From Palsa-504 sp963705835 (GTDB taxonomy: Bacteria > Actinomycetota > Actinomycetes > Streptosporangiales > Streptosporangiaceae): a stretch of 64,000 nt of DNA. Below the pieces are notes generated by a model that did no database searches, was not told where the DNA came from, and saw only the letters and a list, made by a program, of their open reading frames with translations. The translations under genes were made by a program, and so were the position numbers. The stretch covers positions 1 to 64,000 of the forward strand of contig CAVPLC010000108.1 of the NCBI GenBank assembly GCA_963705835.1. The letters are read 5' to 3'. Positions 8,842 to 17,943 of this stretch are shown here, one piece after another (position 1 is the stretch's first letter; each line of letters starts with the position of its first letter).

Positions 8842-10293
8842 TCAGCGTTCCTTGCTGGCGCTTTCCAACGGGATCCGGAAGAACGGCGAACGCAGGATGA
8901 ACCGCGCCACGAGCATCAGGATCAGGCCGACCCCCAGGATGCTCACGATCGACCACTTCTCCGTGGCGGGCGCGGTCTGCAACGACTTGACGATCACCCA
9001 GCCCAGGAACGTGGCGGCGGCCAGCGGCAGGACGCCGACCAGCAGCGCGTCCCAGGCGTTGCTGAAGATCCGGCGCCGGTAGTAGCTGACCGCGGAGAGC
9101 GCGGTCAGCGTGTAGAAGCCGGCGAACAGCAGGCCGGTGGTGCTGACCACGTCGGTGAACACGGTCGCGATCGAGTTGGACAGCAGGTACGCCCAGGTGG
9201 CGGCGATGAGGATCACGGCGATGATGATGGTGCCGATCGCGGGGGTGGCGTAGCGGCGGCTTACGTTGCCCAGGATCGGCGGCAGCACCCGGTGACTCGC
9301 CATCCCGTAGGCGACCCGGGAGGCGGTCACGATCCCGGTGCCGGTGGACGCGATCACCGACAGGGCCAGCGCGAAGGCCATCACCTTGGCCCACCCGCCG
9401 CCGCCCAGGACCTGGGTGATGTAGACGAGCGCCGAGGAGGCGTGGCCCTGCAGCTTGGCCGGCGACACCACGCCCTGCATGCCGACCTGGGGGAGGGCGT
9501 ACAAGACGACGAGCAGCGCGACCGCGAAGACGGCCGCCCGGCCCGGGTTGACGCGCCGGTGCTTGACTTCCTCGTTGACGTAGACGGTGGCGTCCCAGCC
9601 GGTGTACATGAAGACCGCGATGAGCAGCCCCGCGGCCAGGTTGCCCTTGCCGTTGATTCCGCTCAGGCTCAGCCAGCCCTTGGTGATCGGGTAGGTGCCG
9701 TGATGGTGGCCGAGCACCCACGCCAGCGCCAGGACGGAGAAGCCGATCAGGATGGCGTACTCGATCACCGCCATGCCGACCTGGGTGCGCGCGGTCAGGC
9801 GGATGCCGATCACCGCGATCGTGCCCATGACCACGATGACGGCGGTACTGAGGAAGATGTTGGGCCATTGACTGGAGACGCTGGCGCCGAACACGGCGAG
9901 CACCGCCGGCGACAGCACCACCACCACGGAGATCGTCCCGATCACGATTCCCGCGAGCATCATCCAGCCGACGATGAAGCCGAGGTAGGGGTTGATCGCG
10001 CGGCCGACCCACTCAAAGGAAGCGCCGCAGTTGGCGTTCCACAGGTTGAGCCGGCGGTACGTGTTGGCCAGGATCAGCATCGGGATCCCGCACAAGATGA
10101 TGACCGCCCCGCCGCCGTAGGCGGCCGTCGCCGCCAGCCCGGCCAGCGTCGCCGCCAGCGTCGCCGCGGGCGCGGACGAGGCCAGGCCGATGATCGTGTC
10201 CTGGGCGACCCCGATCGCGTTGGGCTCGAGCCGGGCCGGGATGGCGGGGACCTGCGCGGCCCGCGGGATCGCAGTTACCGGTTGATCCGTCAT
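8842..10293 (-). CDS. APC-superfamily amino acid/amine permease
   Basis: A 483-residue integral membrane protein with about 12 hydrophobic segments. It contains the family pattern GASFEWVGRAINPYLGFIVG after the second/third helix and VFMYTGWDATVYVNEE in the middle (helix 6 region with its unwound glycines). The start at 10293 follows an AGGAG with 5-base spacing; an upstream in-frame ATG at 10362 lacks this. It is transcribed away from the aminotransferase-permease-kinase operon and shares a 240-base promoter region with it, so the two units may be controlled together. Substrate unknown; amines or amino acids are usual for the family. Confidence 0.85.
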   Translation of the reverse strand: MTDQPVTAIPRAAQVPAIPARLEPNAIGVAQDTIIGLASSAPAATLAATLAGLAATAAYGGGAVIILCGIPMLILANTYRRLNLWNANCGASFEWVGRAINPYLGFIVGWMMLAGIVIGTISVVVVLSPAVLAVFGASVSSQWPNIFLSTAVIVVMGTIAVIGIRLTARTQVGMAVIEYAILIGFSVLALAWVLGHHHGTYPITKGWLSLSGINGKGNLAAGLLIAVFMYTGWDATVYVNEEVKHRRVNPGRAAVFAVALLVVLYALPQVGMQGVVSPAKLQGHASSALVYITQVLGGGGWAKVMAFALALSVIASTGTGIVTASRVAYGMASHRVLPPILGNVSRRYATPAIGTIIIAVILIAATWAYLLSNSIATVFTDVVSTTGLLFAGFYTLTALSAVSYYRRRIFSNAWDALLVGVLPLAAATFLGWVIVKSLQTAPATEKWSIVSILGVGLILMLVARFILRSPFFRIPLESASKER

Positions 10294-10533
10294 CAGTGCT
10301 CCTGTCGTGTCGGCCCGCCCGCGCTGGATCTCATCCCTCGGCCACGCCGCAACCGGGCCCACAGCCCCCCTGCGAGCTCACTCGCGTATTGTGACATAGC
10401 AGTACGAAGACTGTGGCCAAAACCCGGTGCCAGCGGCCCGCTCCCGCCCGAGAGCCAGGAAGGGGGCCCCTTTCCATCTCATTATCGAACGTAAACGTAT
10501 GCTACGTATCGCGCTGCGCGGCGTTTGTGGCCG
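10294..10533. promoter_or_regulatory. Divergent promoter region with inverted repeat
   Basis: 240 bases between divergent genes. The part next to the aminotransferase is AT-richer and has ACGTA-TGC-TACGT at 10495-10507 (5-bp arms), preceded by a further ACGTA-like copy, which could be an operator. A near-palindrome of GGAAGGGG/CCCCTTTCC type lies at about 10457-10474. No regulator gene is adjacent. Confidence 0.3.
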
Positions 10534-11925
10534 ATGAGACGGGAGCTGCAGGCTTTGGACGAGCGAGCCTTCAACGAGCGGTACCGGCACTGGGCGCGGC
10601 GGTCCGGCGAGCTGTTCACCGAGGCCAGCCGCTTCATTCCCGGCGGCGCGGGCAGCAGCGCGCGCACCGTGAAGTTCGGCTGGAAGCCATACCCCCCGTT
10701 CATGGCCGAGGGCTCCGGTTCGCGGCTGCGCGACGTCGACGGGCATGAGTACATCGACTACCTGCTGGGCCTGGGCCCGATGATCCTTGGCCACCGCCAC
10801 CCGGCCGTGACCCAGGCCGTCACCAGCGCCGTCAGCGAGCTTGGCACCTGCTTCGGGGTGCCGTACGAGCTGGAGATCGAGGCCGCCCGCAAGGTCACGG
10901 AGGCGGTGCCAGGGGTGGAGCTGGTCCGGTTCTCCAACTCCGGCAGCGAGGTCGTCGGGACGGCCGTCCGGCTGGCCCGCGCGCACACCGGCCGCCCGCT
11001 GATCATCCGCTTCGAGGGCCACTACCACGGCTGGCAGGACACCGTCTACTGGAGCAACCACGTGGATCCGGCGCTGGCCGGCCCGGCCAGCAGGCCCCGG
11101 CCCATCCCGTCCGGCCCGGGCGTCCCGGCCGAGCTTGAGGCCACGCTCATCGTGCTGACCTGGAACGACCCCGAGAGCTTCAGCAAGGTAATGGAGGAGC
11201 GCGGCGACCAGGTGGCCGCGGTGATCACCGAACCCGCGGTGTTCAACACCGGTTGCATCCTGCCCGAGCCCGGCTACCTGGAACTGCTGCGCGAGCAGAC
11301 CCGCCGGCACGGCGCGCTGCTCATCTTCGACGAGGTCATCACCGGATTCCGGTTCGCGCGCGGCGGCGCGCAGGAATACTTCGGGGTCACGCCGGACCTG
11401 ACCACGATGGCCAAGGGGCTGGGCGGCGGCTTCCCGGTGGCGGCCATCGGCGGGTCGCGCGAGGCGATGTCGATGATCGCGGAGGGCCGCTACTCGCACT
11501 CGGGTACCTACAACGCCAACGTCGTAGCCTGCGCCGCGGTCAGCGCGACCATGGACGTGCTGGCCTCCCCTGGCCTGTTCGAGCGGCAGCGCGAGCTGGG
11601 CGAGACGCTGATGAGCGGGCTGCGCAAGCTGGCCGCCGAGGCGGGGCTCCCGGTCATCGTGGAGGGACTGGGTACCGTGTTCCAGGTCTGGTTCAGCGAG
11701 CGGCCGATCAGGAACTGGCGGGACGCGCAGCGCTACGCGGACGAGGAGCTGTTCACCCAGTGGTGGCAGGAGATGCTGCTGCGGGGCGTCTTGTTCCACC
11801 CGAGCCAGTACGAGAACCTTTTCCTGTCGCTCGTGCACACCGCCGAGGACGTCAGCGACATGCTCACCGCCGCGCAGGAGGCCTTCGCCGTAATCGGACG
11901 CGGACGGTCCGTAAGCAGCGGATAG
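10534..11925 (+). CDS. Class-III PLP aminotransferase / glutamate-1-semialdehyde aminomutase-like enzyme
   Basis: A 463-residue fold-type I PLP enzyme. Landmarks in order: FIPGGAGSSARTVKFG near the N-terminus, DVDGHEYIDYLLGLGPMILG, FSNSGSEVVGTAVRLAR (phosphate-binding), FEGHYHGWQD, LLIFDEVITGFR, and the Schiff-base lysine in TTMAKGLGGGFPVAA (residue 294). The layout is that of HemL-like aminomutases and omega-aminotransferases. It sits with a permease and a sugar kinase rather than with heme genes, so a catabolic role is likelier than tetrapyrrole synthesis. ATG 10534 is preferred over the TTG at 10525. Confidence 0.8.
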   Translation: MRRELQALDERAFNERYRHWARRSGELFTEASRFIPGGAGSSARTVKFGWKPYPPFMAEGSGSRLRDVDGHEYIDYLLGLGPMILGHRHPAVTQAVTSAVSELGTCFGVPYELEIEAARKVTEAVPGVELVRFSNSGSEVVGTAVRLARAHTGRPLIIRFEGHYHGWQDTVYWSNHVDPALAGPASRPRPIPSGPGVPAELEATLIVLTWNDPESFSKVMEERGDQVAAVITEPAVFNTGCILPEPGYLELLREQTRRHGALLIFDEVITGFRFARGGAQEYFGVTPDLTTMAKGLGGGFPVAAIGGSREAMSMIAEGRYSHSGTYNANVVACAAVSATMDVLASPGLFERQRELGETLMSGLRKLAAEAGLPVIVEGLGTVFQVWFSERPIRNWRDAQRYADEELFTQWWQEMLLRGVLFHPSQYENLFLSLVHTAEDVSDMLTAAQEAFAVIGRGRSVSSG

Positions 11926-12055
11926 TGATGAACCGCGAGCCTGTCGTGCTTGATTGCATCTCCATTGAGTTATTGCGCCACAGCACCGTGTTCCTCTAGG
12001 GTCTGCGATGTCCGCCCCCGCGCAGAGCGACCTGAGACCCAGACGGAGATGCGCC

Positions 12056-13546
12056 ATGTCATCGCCAGCCAGCAGCGATCCGGCCCCGGCGCCAGCACAC
12101 TCCCCTGACCCTCCTGGCCGCGGCCTCCGGGCGGGCGCCCTGCGCATCGGCGACGTCGTGGTCCTGAGCATGGCCAGCTCCGGCCCCACGCAGAGCATCG
12201 CGGTCACGCTGGCCGTCCTGCTGGCCACCGTCAACTACTCCACCTTCCTGCCCATCTTCATCTGCTTCATCCCGATCCTCGGCATCGCGATCGGTTACCA
12301 GCGGCTCAACGCCTGGCAGCCCAGCGCGGGCGCGACCTACTCCTGGGTCGGCCGGGCGCTCAACCCGCACGCCGGGTTCTTCGGCGGCTGGATCATGCTG
12401 ATGTACTACTGCGTCGGCACGACCAGCCTGACCGTCCCGCTCGGCACCTACATGCTGACCTTCTTCAGCAACTCGGCCGCCAACAACGTGTACGCCGTCG
12501 CCGCGGTCGGCAGTGGGTTCGACATCCTCGTCCTGGTCGTCGCGGCCCTCGGGATCAAGCTGTCGGCCCGGTTCTCGTGGGGCTGGGCCATCTTCGAGTA
12601 CGGCCTGCTGGTCGGCTTCTCTATCGCGGCCATCGTCTTCATCTATGGCAACCACCATCCGCACACCGTGCACGTGACCAGCTCCTGGTTCACCATCAGC
12701 GGCGCGGGCGGGTTCAGCGCGCTGGTCTCCGGCCTGCTGCTGGCCATCTTCCTGTACTCCGGCTGGGATACCGCCGCCTACGTCGGCGAGGAGGCCAAGG
12801 GCAAGCAGGCCGGCCCGGCCGGGATAGCCAGCGTGTTCATCCTGTTCGTCATCTACGCGGGCGTCATCTTCTGCCTGCAGGGCGTCGCGCCCAACAGCGT
12901 CGTGCAGACCAACGCGGCCAACATCCTGGCCTACGTCGGCGACCTGATCGGCGGGGGCTTCTGGAAGAACGTCATGATCGTCGCGGTGCTCGGCGGCACG
13001 CTCGCCTCGCTGCTGGCCGCCATCGTGAGCGCGGGGCGGATCTCCTTCGCCATGGGCCGCGACCGCACCTTCCCGCGCTGGTTCGCGAACGTGAACCCCA
13101 AGTACGGCACGCCGTGGAACGCCACGATCCTGTTCGGCCTGCTCAACCTCGTGTTCCTGTGGGGCACGACGCTGATCGGCTCGATCGGCAAGGCCCTGGC
13201 CGACATCGTCAGCACGCTGGGCCTGATCGCGGCGATCTTCTACCTGCTCACCGCGAGCGCGGCGGTCTGGTTCTATCGCCGGACCATCATGAGCAGTGCG
13301 TCCAACTTCTTCCTCGGCGGGTTCCTCCCCGGCCTGGGCGCGGCGTTCATGCTCTTCGTGATCATCTACACGCTGCAACAGGGGTCGCTCAACGGAATCC
13401 AGCTCGGCTTCGGGTTCGGGCTCGCGGCGGTCGGCCTGGTGCTCTCGTTCGTGTCCCAGTACGTCGGGAAGTCGCCCTTCTACTCCGATCCGACGACCAG
13501 CGCCGGTGACCTGGTCGAGGAGGAACTCGCCAAGCGCGAGGTCTGA
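12056..13546 (+). CDS. APC-superfamily permease (second)
   Basis: A 496-residue membrane protein with about 12 transmembrane segments. It shares landmarks with the divergent permease: GATYSWVGRALNPHAGFFGG and FLYSGWDTAAYVGEEAKG. The start at 12056 has GGAG seven bases upstream; an in-frame ATG at 12008 has no such site. Its stop overlaps the start of the kinase gene (TGATG), and the aminotransferase ends 130 bases before it, so the three genes form an operon. It presumably imports the compound processed by the aminotransferase or kinase. Confidence 0.85.
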   Translation: MSSPASSDPAPAPAHSPDPPGRGLRAGALRIGDVVVLSMASSGPTQSIAVTLAVLLATVNYSTFLPIFICFIPILGIAIGYQRLNAWQPSAGATYSWVGRALNPHAGFFGGWIMLMYYCVGTTSLTVPLGTYMLTFFSNSAANNVYAVAAVGSGFDILVLVVAALGIKLSARFSWGWAIFEYGLLVGFSIAAIVFIYGNHHPHTVHVTSSWFTISGAGGFSALVSGLLLAIFLYSGWDTAAYVGEEAKGKQAGPAGIASVFILFVIYAGVIFCLQGVAPNSVVQTNAANILAYVGDLIGGGFWKNVMIVAVLGGTLASLLAAIVSAGRISFAMGRDRTFPRWFANVNPKYGTPWNATILFGLLNLVFLWGTTLIGSIGKALADIVSTLGLIAAIFYLLTASAAVWFYRRTIMSSASNFFLGGFLPGLGAAFMLFVIIYTLQQGSLNGIQLGFGFGLAAVGLVLSFVSQYVGKSPFYSDPTTSAGDLVEEELAKREV

Positions 13547-15141
13547 TGACTACAGGTGGCCCCGGCCAGCACCACGCCGACGTCTACCTCGGGCTCGATC
13601 TCGGCACGTCCGGGCTCAAGGCGGTGGCGCTTAGCGCCTCAGGCGCCATCCTGGCCCGGGCGGCCGCCGCCTACCCCACCCACCAGCCTGCAGCCGGGGC
13701 GTACGAGCAGGACCCCGGCGACTGGCTGCGCGCGGTGGAGCAGGCGACGGCGCGGCTCGCCGAGGCGGTCCCGGTCGGCCGCTGGCGGGCCATCGGCCTA
13801 TCCGGGATGCTGCCCACCCTCGTCACCCTAGGCCTGGACGGCCAGCCGACCGGCCGGGCCATCACCTGGCAGGATGGCCGGGCCGACGATCTGGGCGATG
13901 ATTTCCGCGAGCGCTGCGGACCTGACCTGTACCGGCTGACCGGCCAGTGGGTGGACGGCCGCTACCTGCTGCCGATGTTCGACCGGATCGCCCAGGCCGA
14001 TCCGGTCCGCGCGGCCGCCACCACGGCCATCGTCTCGGCCAAGGACTACCTGTTCGCCTGGCTGACCGGTGAGCTGGCCACCGACCCGAGCACCGCCTCC
14101 GGCTACGGCTGCTACGAGCTCGAAACCGGCCAGTGGAATGCCGCCGCCCTGTCCGCAGCGGGCCTCGGCCACGGAAGCCAGGCGGCCCGGAGCAGCGAGG
14201 CCCACGGAAGCAAGGCCCACGGAAGCGAGGCGGCCCGGAGCAGCGGACCGCGGCTGCCGGCCGTGTGGCCGTCGGCCGCCAGCCGTCCGTTGCGGGCCGA
14301 AGCGGCGGCGCGGCTGGGCTGCCCCCCGGTCCCGGTCGTCCTGGGCGCGGCCGACTCGGTGCTCGGCGCGCTCGGGCTGGGCGTCCGCGAACCGGGCCAG
14401 GTGGCTTACATCGCCGGCACCAGCACGGTCATCCTGGGCATCGCCGACCGGCTGATCCTCGATCCGGCGCACCGGTTCCTGGTCACGCCCCTGGCCGAGC
14501 CCGGCCGGTGGGGCATCGAGATGGATCTGCTCGCCACCGGCAGCGCGATCAGCTGGCTGGCCGGCCTGTTCGGGGGCAGCCTGACCGCGGCCGGGCTGAT
14601 CGAGCTCGCGGCGGGGACCGATCCCTCCCGGGCCCCGGTCCTGCTTCCCTACCTGAGCCCGGGCGAGCAGGGCGCGCTGTGGGATCCCCTGCTGCACGGC
14701 GCCGTGGTCGGGCTCGACCTCAGTCATGGCCGGGAGCACCTGGCCCGCGCGCTGGTCAACGGCATCATCCTGGAGAGCCGCCGTTGCCTGGCGGTGCTCG
14801 GCGAGACCTGCGGCTCCGGCCGCCCGGTGCGGGTCGCCGGCGGCAGCGCCGCCGATCCGTCCTTCCGCGCCGACCTGGCCGACGCCACCCGGCGGCCGGT
14901 CTCGATGCCGCGCCACGACGACAGCGACCACTCCGCCCGGGGCGCGGCGCTCCTCGCGGCGCTGGCCACCTCGGGCGACTGGCCGGACGGCGCGTTCCCG
15001 GCCGCCACCGCGACCGCCGAGCAAGCCGCCGCCGCAACCGCCGAGCCGGACGAGGGCCGCGCTAAGCTCTGGGACGAGCTGTGGGCTGCGCACGAGGCCG
15101 CCCGCCTCGGGCTCCACCCGAGTCCGCACTCGACCCCGTAA
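13546..15141 (+). CDS. FGGY-family carbohydrate kinase (xylulokinase-like)
   Basis: A 531-residue kinase of the hexokinase/actin fold. The N-terminal phosphate loop is YLGLDLGTSGLKAVALS; ISAKDYLFAWLTGE-like and GAADSVLGALGLGVREPG segments follow, then AYIAGTSTVILG (second phosphate motif) and VRVAGGSAADPSFRADLAD (adenosine motif), as in XylB-type enzymes. A low-complexity Ser/Ala/Gly/His insert at about residues 209-234 interrupts the end of the first domain and is encoded by a short DNA repeat. Overlap of one base with the permease stop implies translational coupling. Substrate not identifiable. Confidence 0.85.
   Translation: MTTGGPGQHHADVYLGLDLGTSGLKAVALSASGAILARAAAAYPTHQPAAGAYEQDPGDWLRAVEQATARLAEAVPVGRWRAIGLSGMLPTLVTLGLDGQPTGRAITWQDGRADDLGDDFRERCGPDLYRLTGQWVDGRYLLPMFDRIAQADPVRAAATTAIVSAKDYLFAWLTGELATDPSTASGYGCYELETGQWNAAALSAAGLGHGSQAARSSEAHGSKAHGSEAARSSGPRLPAVWPSAASRPLRAEAAARLGCPPVPVVLGAADSVLGALGLGVREPGQVAYIAGTSTVILGIADRLILDPAHRFLVTPLAEPGRWGIEMDLLATGSAISWLAGLFGGSLTAAGLIELAAGTDPSRAPVLLPYLSPGEQGALWDPLLHGAVVGLDLSHGREHLARALVNGIILESRRCLAVLGETCGSGRPVRVAGGSAADPSFRADLADATRRPVSMPRHDDSDHSARGAALLAALATSGDWPDGAFPAATATAEQAAAATAEPDEGRAKLWDELWAAHEAARLGLHPSPHSTP
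14170..14245. repeat. Imperfect 28-bp repeat inside the FGGY kinase
   Basis: CACGGAAGC begins near-identical 28-base units at 14170 and 14218, with a truncated copy at 14203. They encode the inserted Gly-Ser/Ala-rich stretch. The reading frame is kept, so this is an in-frame expansion in a loop. Confidence 0.6.
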
Positions 15142-15281
15142 TTCCCGGATCCGATCTGCGCGCCGGCACATTACTGGCTTCCCTCTCATATTGGACATGT
15201 GCTAGTCGATTTACCATAGAGTTACGTCAACTCATTGTGCCCTCTGCGCGCAGAATGGGGCGGGCCTGGAAAGGGAGAGGC

Positions 15282-15413
15282 ATGTTGGTTCCGCCGAGTC
15301 GGTTCTCGCTGGTTCCCCCGGCCGAGCGCCTCGATCCGCCGCGGATCCTGCGGTATCGCGATCAACCCTGGCAGAGCGTCACGCGCATCGCCGCGACCAG
15401 CGGCAAGATGTGA
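15282..15413 (+). CDS. Possible 43-residue leader protein before the sensor kinase
   Basis: ATG 15282 follows a GGGAGAGG and opens a 43-codon frame rich in Pro/Arg (LVPPAERLDPPRILRYRDQP), ending in TGA 7 bases before the kinase GTG. The rest of the 278-base gap (15142-15419) includes an AT-richer stretch with TTGGAC at 15191 and CATAGA at 15215 (18-base spacing), a possible promoter. No homologue is recognised; real translation is uncertain. Confidence 0.3.
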   Translation: MLVPPSRFSLVPPAERLDPPRILRYRDQPWQSVTRIAATSGKM

Positions 15414-15419
15414 GCAGCC

Positions 15420-17327
15420 GTGCTAGCCGGAATCCTCTTCTTGGCCCTGATAGTCGTGGTGGCTCTGATCATCACGATAGACGTGGCCAGGACACCGACC
15501 GAGGGCGGCATCGGGCAGGCAGACCGGCACGGGTACGACCATGACCGGTTGACCACCGGAGCGCCCGGCGCCACGGCCGTCCAAGCCTTCCCCACGGAAT
15601 CCGCCGGCCGGGACATACCCGTCCCGTCCGATGCGGGCCTGCCTCGACGGCCAGACGGCGTTGGCCCGGCCGCAGGCGGGGGCCAGCGCACGGGCGCCTG
15701 GTCGGCGGCACAGCACCACGGCGCACGCGGCGGACCCGCGGGCACCGATGTCGGCTCGCGCATTTTGTTGCTGGTCATTACGCCGGCCGTGGCCGCGGTC
15801 GCCGTCACATTGTGCGTCGTGCGTATTGTCACCTTGCTGCGCGGCACGTCGATCCATTCGCAGATCAGCTCGGTACACGACGGCGCTGTCATTTCGGTAA
15901 TCGTGGCCGCCGTGGTGCTGATTATCGTCCTGGCGCTGGCGCTGTGGTTCATCGTCAGAACGGCCAGATCGGTCTTGCGCCCGCTGCACGGGGTGCGGTC
16001 CGGTGTGCCGCAGGCGGCCGGCGTGCGAGGGCCCGATGCGGCCCGCCGTGGCGAGAGCCCGGGCGTGCCATCCGACGTGGATTCCTTCGACGAGACCGGC
16101 GACGCCACGCGCGCCTTCGACCAGATGCGCCAGGAGATCTCGCGGCTGACCGCCAACGAGACCGCGCTGCGCGGCAAGCTCGACGCCATGTTCGTGAACC
16201 TGTCCCACCGGAGCCAGTCGCTGGTGGAACGCCAGCTCCGCCTCATCGAGAACCTGGCCCAGGGAGAACACGACGAGCAGCGCCTAGCGGCCCTGCTCAG
16301 GCTGAACCGGCTCGCGACCCGAATGCACCGCAGCTCCCAGAATCTGCTCGTCCTGGCCGGTCACGAGCCATCGGCCGGCTGGAACCAGCCGGTGACGCTG
16401 GTGCAGCTGGTCCGGGCCGCGCTGTCCGAGACCGAGGACTACGAGCGTGTCTCGTTCGAGGTCCAGCCCGATATCGCGGTGCGCGGGCCTGCCGTCAACG
16501 ATCTGGTGCACCTGCTCGTCGAGCTGATCGAGAACGCCACGTCGTTCTCCACGGCCGACATGCCGGTTCATGTCACGGGCCGCATGCTGAACACCGGCGG
16601 CGCCTTGATCGACATCACCGACCGGGGCATCGGCATGGCCGCGAAGGAGATGGCGTACGCGAACCACCAGCTGGAGAATCCGCCGGCCATGGACATCGAC
16701 GTGCCCAAGTGGATGGGCCTGCTGGTGGTGGCCAGGCTCGCGGCACGGCACCGGATCAGGGTCCGGCTGAACCAGGCCGAGTTCGGCGGTCTCACCGCGC
16801 TCGTCTGGCTCCCCGACGAGATCCTTGCCCAGTCATCGGGCGCCGATCCCGGCCACCCCGGCACGGCGATGCCGCCGGCGGCTACGGCCCGGCCACCGGA
16901 TTTCGCGTCACCCCGGGACGCGCCGCAGGACGCACCGGGCCGGCCGGGCAGCCTCGCCTGGGCAGCCTCCGCCTCGCAGCCCGGCTCCCGGGCGCTGCCG
17001 GCCCGCGCGCTGCCCGACGCGACGCGTCAGGACGGCGGCGTGATCGTGCCGCCCGCGCAGGGCGTCGCGCAAGCCCCCGGACTGCCGATCTTCGATGAGG
17101 TCGAGTCGCGCTGGTCCTCGCCCGGTCCCACCGCGGCCGGGCTCCCCAGGCGCCCCGCGCCCGCGAATCCGGCTCCGGGCACCGCCGCGACCCCGCCGCC
17201 CTTCGCGCCGGACCCCTCGCGGGCCGCCGCAGTCCGTGAGCGGTTCGCCGGATTCCGGCGAAGCGCCAGCGAGGGCCGGACCGCTCCAGGCAGCACGCCC
17301 AATCCAGGCGGGCAGGACAATTCCTGA
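15420..17327 (+). CDS. Membrane sensor histidine kinase, CvnA-like
   Basis: A 635-residue protein. There is a hydrophobic segment at the N-terminus (FLALIVVVALIITI), then two more at about residues 115-145 and 160-180. A helical dimerisation region follows (MFVNLSHRSQSLVERQLRLI), then an HATPase domain with N-box LLVELIENATSFS and G-box ITDRGIGMA, and a Pro/Ala-rich disordered tail of about 165 residues. The helical region and ATPase are those of the actinobacterial nitrate-sensor/CvnA group, whose members usually sit with a roadblock protein (CvnB), DUF742 protein and GTPase. None of these partners is downstream, so this is an orphan. GTG 15420 has only a weak ribosome-binding site. Confidence 0.75.
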   Translation: MLAGILFLALIVVVALIITIDVARTPTEGGIGQADRHGYDHDRLTTGAPGATAVQAFPTESAGRDIPVPSDAGLPRRPDGVGPAAGGGQRTGAWSAAQHHGARGGPAGTDVGSRILLLVITPAVAAVAVTLCVVRIVTLLRGTSIHSQISSVHDGAVISVIVAAVVLIIVLALALWFIVRTARSVLRPLHGVRSGVPQAAGVRGPDAARRGESPGVPSDVDSFDETGDATRAFDQMRQEISRLTANETALRGKLDAMFVNLSHRSQSLVERQLRLIENLAQGEHDEQRLAALLRLNRLATRMHRSSQNLLVLAGHEPSAGWNQPVTLVQLVRAALSETEDYERVSFEVQPDIAVRGPAVNDLVHLLVELIENATSFSTADMPVHVTGRMLNTGGALIDITDRGIGMAAKEMAYANHQLENPPAMDIDVPKWMGLLVVARLAARHRIRVRLNQAEFGGLTALVWLPDEILAQSSGADPGHPGTAMPPAATARPPDFASPRDAPQDAPGRPGSLAWAASASQPGSRALPARALPDATRQDGGVIVPPAQGVAQAPGLPIFDEVESRWSSPGPTAAGLPRRPAPANPAPGTAATPPPFAPDPSRAAAVRERFAGFRRSASEGRTAPGSTPNPGGQDNS

Positions 17328-17424
17328 TCTGGCGGTGACATGTCCCAGGTAAGCGAGGCCGAGCTGGTCATCGAGACCACCGCCAGCGCCGAACCGACCC
17401 CGCACCTTGACCGGCAGTGCAAGC

Positions 17425-17460
17425 TACCGCTAACGTTAGTAACCGCGAACGTTAGCGGTA
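17425..17460. promoter_or_regulatory. Operator: perfect 13-bp inverted repeat upstream of the ArsR gene
   Basis: TACCGCTAACGTT at 17425-17437 and its exact complement AACGTTAGCGGTA at 17448-17460, separated by 10 bases. The left arm runs into the palindrome CTAACGTTAG (17430-17439), so the site may hold two dimers. It ends 12 bases before the ArsR start, an ideal place for autorepression. Confidence 0.7.
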
Positions 17461-17472
17461 AGGAACAGAACG

Positions 17473-17853
17473 ATGGATCATCGCCCGCCCGCGGCCCTCG
17501 CCGAGCCAGCCGGGGACCAGATGGACGAGGCGCTGCACGCGCTCGCCGAGCCCCGGCGCCGCGCCATCCTTCGGCTCGTGGCTCATTCCGAACTCGCCGC
17601 GGGGGAGATCGCCGGCTTTTTCGACGTAACCAGGAGCGCCGTTAGCCAGCATCTCACCGTGCTCAAGAACGCAGGTCTTTTGTCCGAACGAAAGGTGGCC
17701 ACCCGCCGCCTTTACCGTGCTCGCCCCGAAGGGCTGGCCGGATTGCGGCAGTTTCTCGATCAGATGTGGGCGTCCTCCCTCGAGGTCGCCCGCGACCTGG
17801 TCGAGGCGGACCGAGCCACCATGCAGGACGACCGCGGCGCGGCCGCGGGTTAG
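17473..17853 (+). CDS. ArsR-family transcriptional repressor
   Basis: A 126-residue winged-helix protein. LHALAEPRRRAILRLVAHSE is the first helix pair, FDVTRSAVSQHLTVLKNAGL is the recognition helix, and ERKVATRRLYRARPEGL is the wing. There are no cysteine pairs for metal binding, so it belongs to the group that usually pairs with SRPBCC (AHSA1) proteins rather than the metal sensors. ATG 17473 has AAGGA eight bases upstream. The inverted repeat just before it is its probable own operator. It leads an operon with the SRPBCC and YciI genes. Confidence 0.85.
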   Translation: MDHRPPAALAEPAGDQMDEALHALAEPRRRAILRLVAHSELAAGEIAGFFDVTRSAVSQHLTVLKNAGLLSERKVATRRLYRARPEGLAGLRQFLDQMWASSLEVARDLVEADRATMQDDRGAAAG

Positions 17854-17943
17854 CGACCGGAGGCCAGCCATGGACATCACGGGCTTGCAGCTACGCGGCC
17901 TGCGACGATGAGCACGACGGCATCGCGAAAGGGGGCACCAGGC

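Noticed and set aside
10525..11925. Calling the PLP enzyme HemL of heme synthesis
   Set aside because: The fold matches, but the neighbours are permeases and a sugar kinase, and the N-terminus differs from housekeeping HemL.
17340..17645. Open frame starting before the ArsR operator
   Set aside because: It crosses the operator and becomes Arg-rich nonsense overlapping the ArsR gene in another frame.
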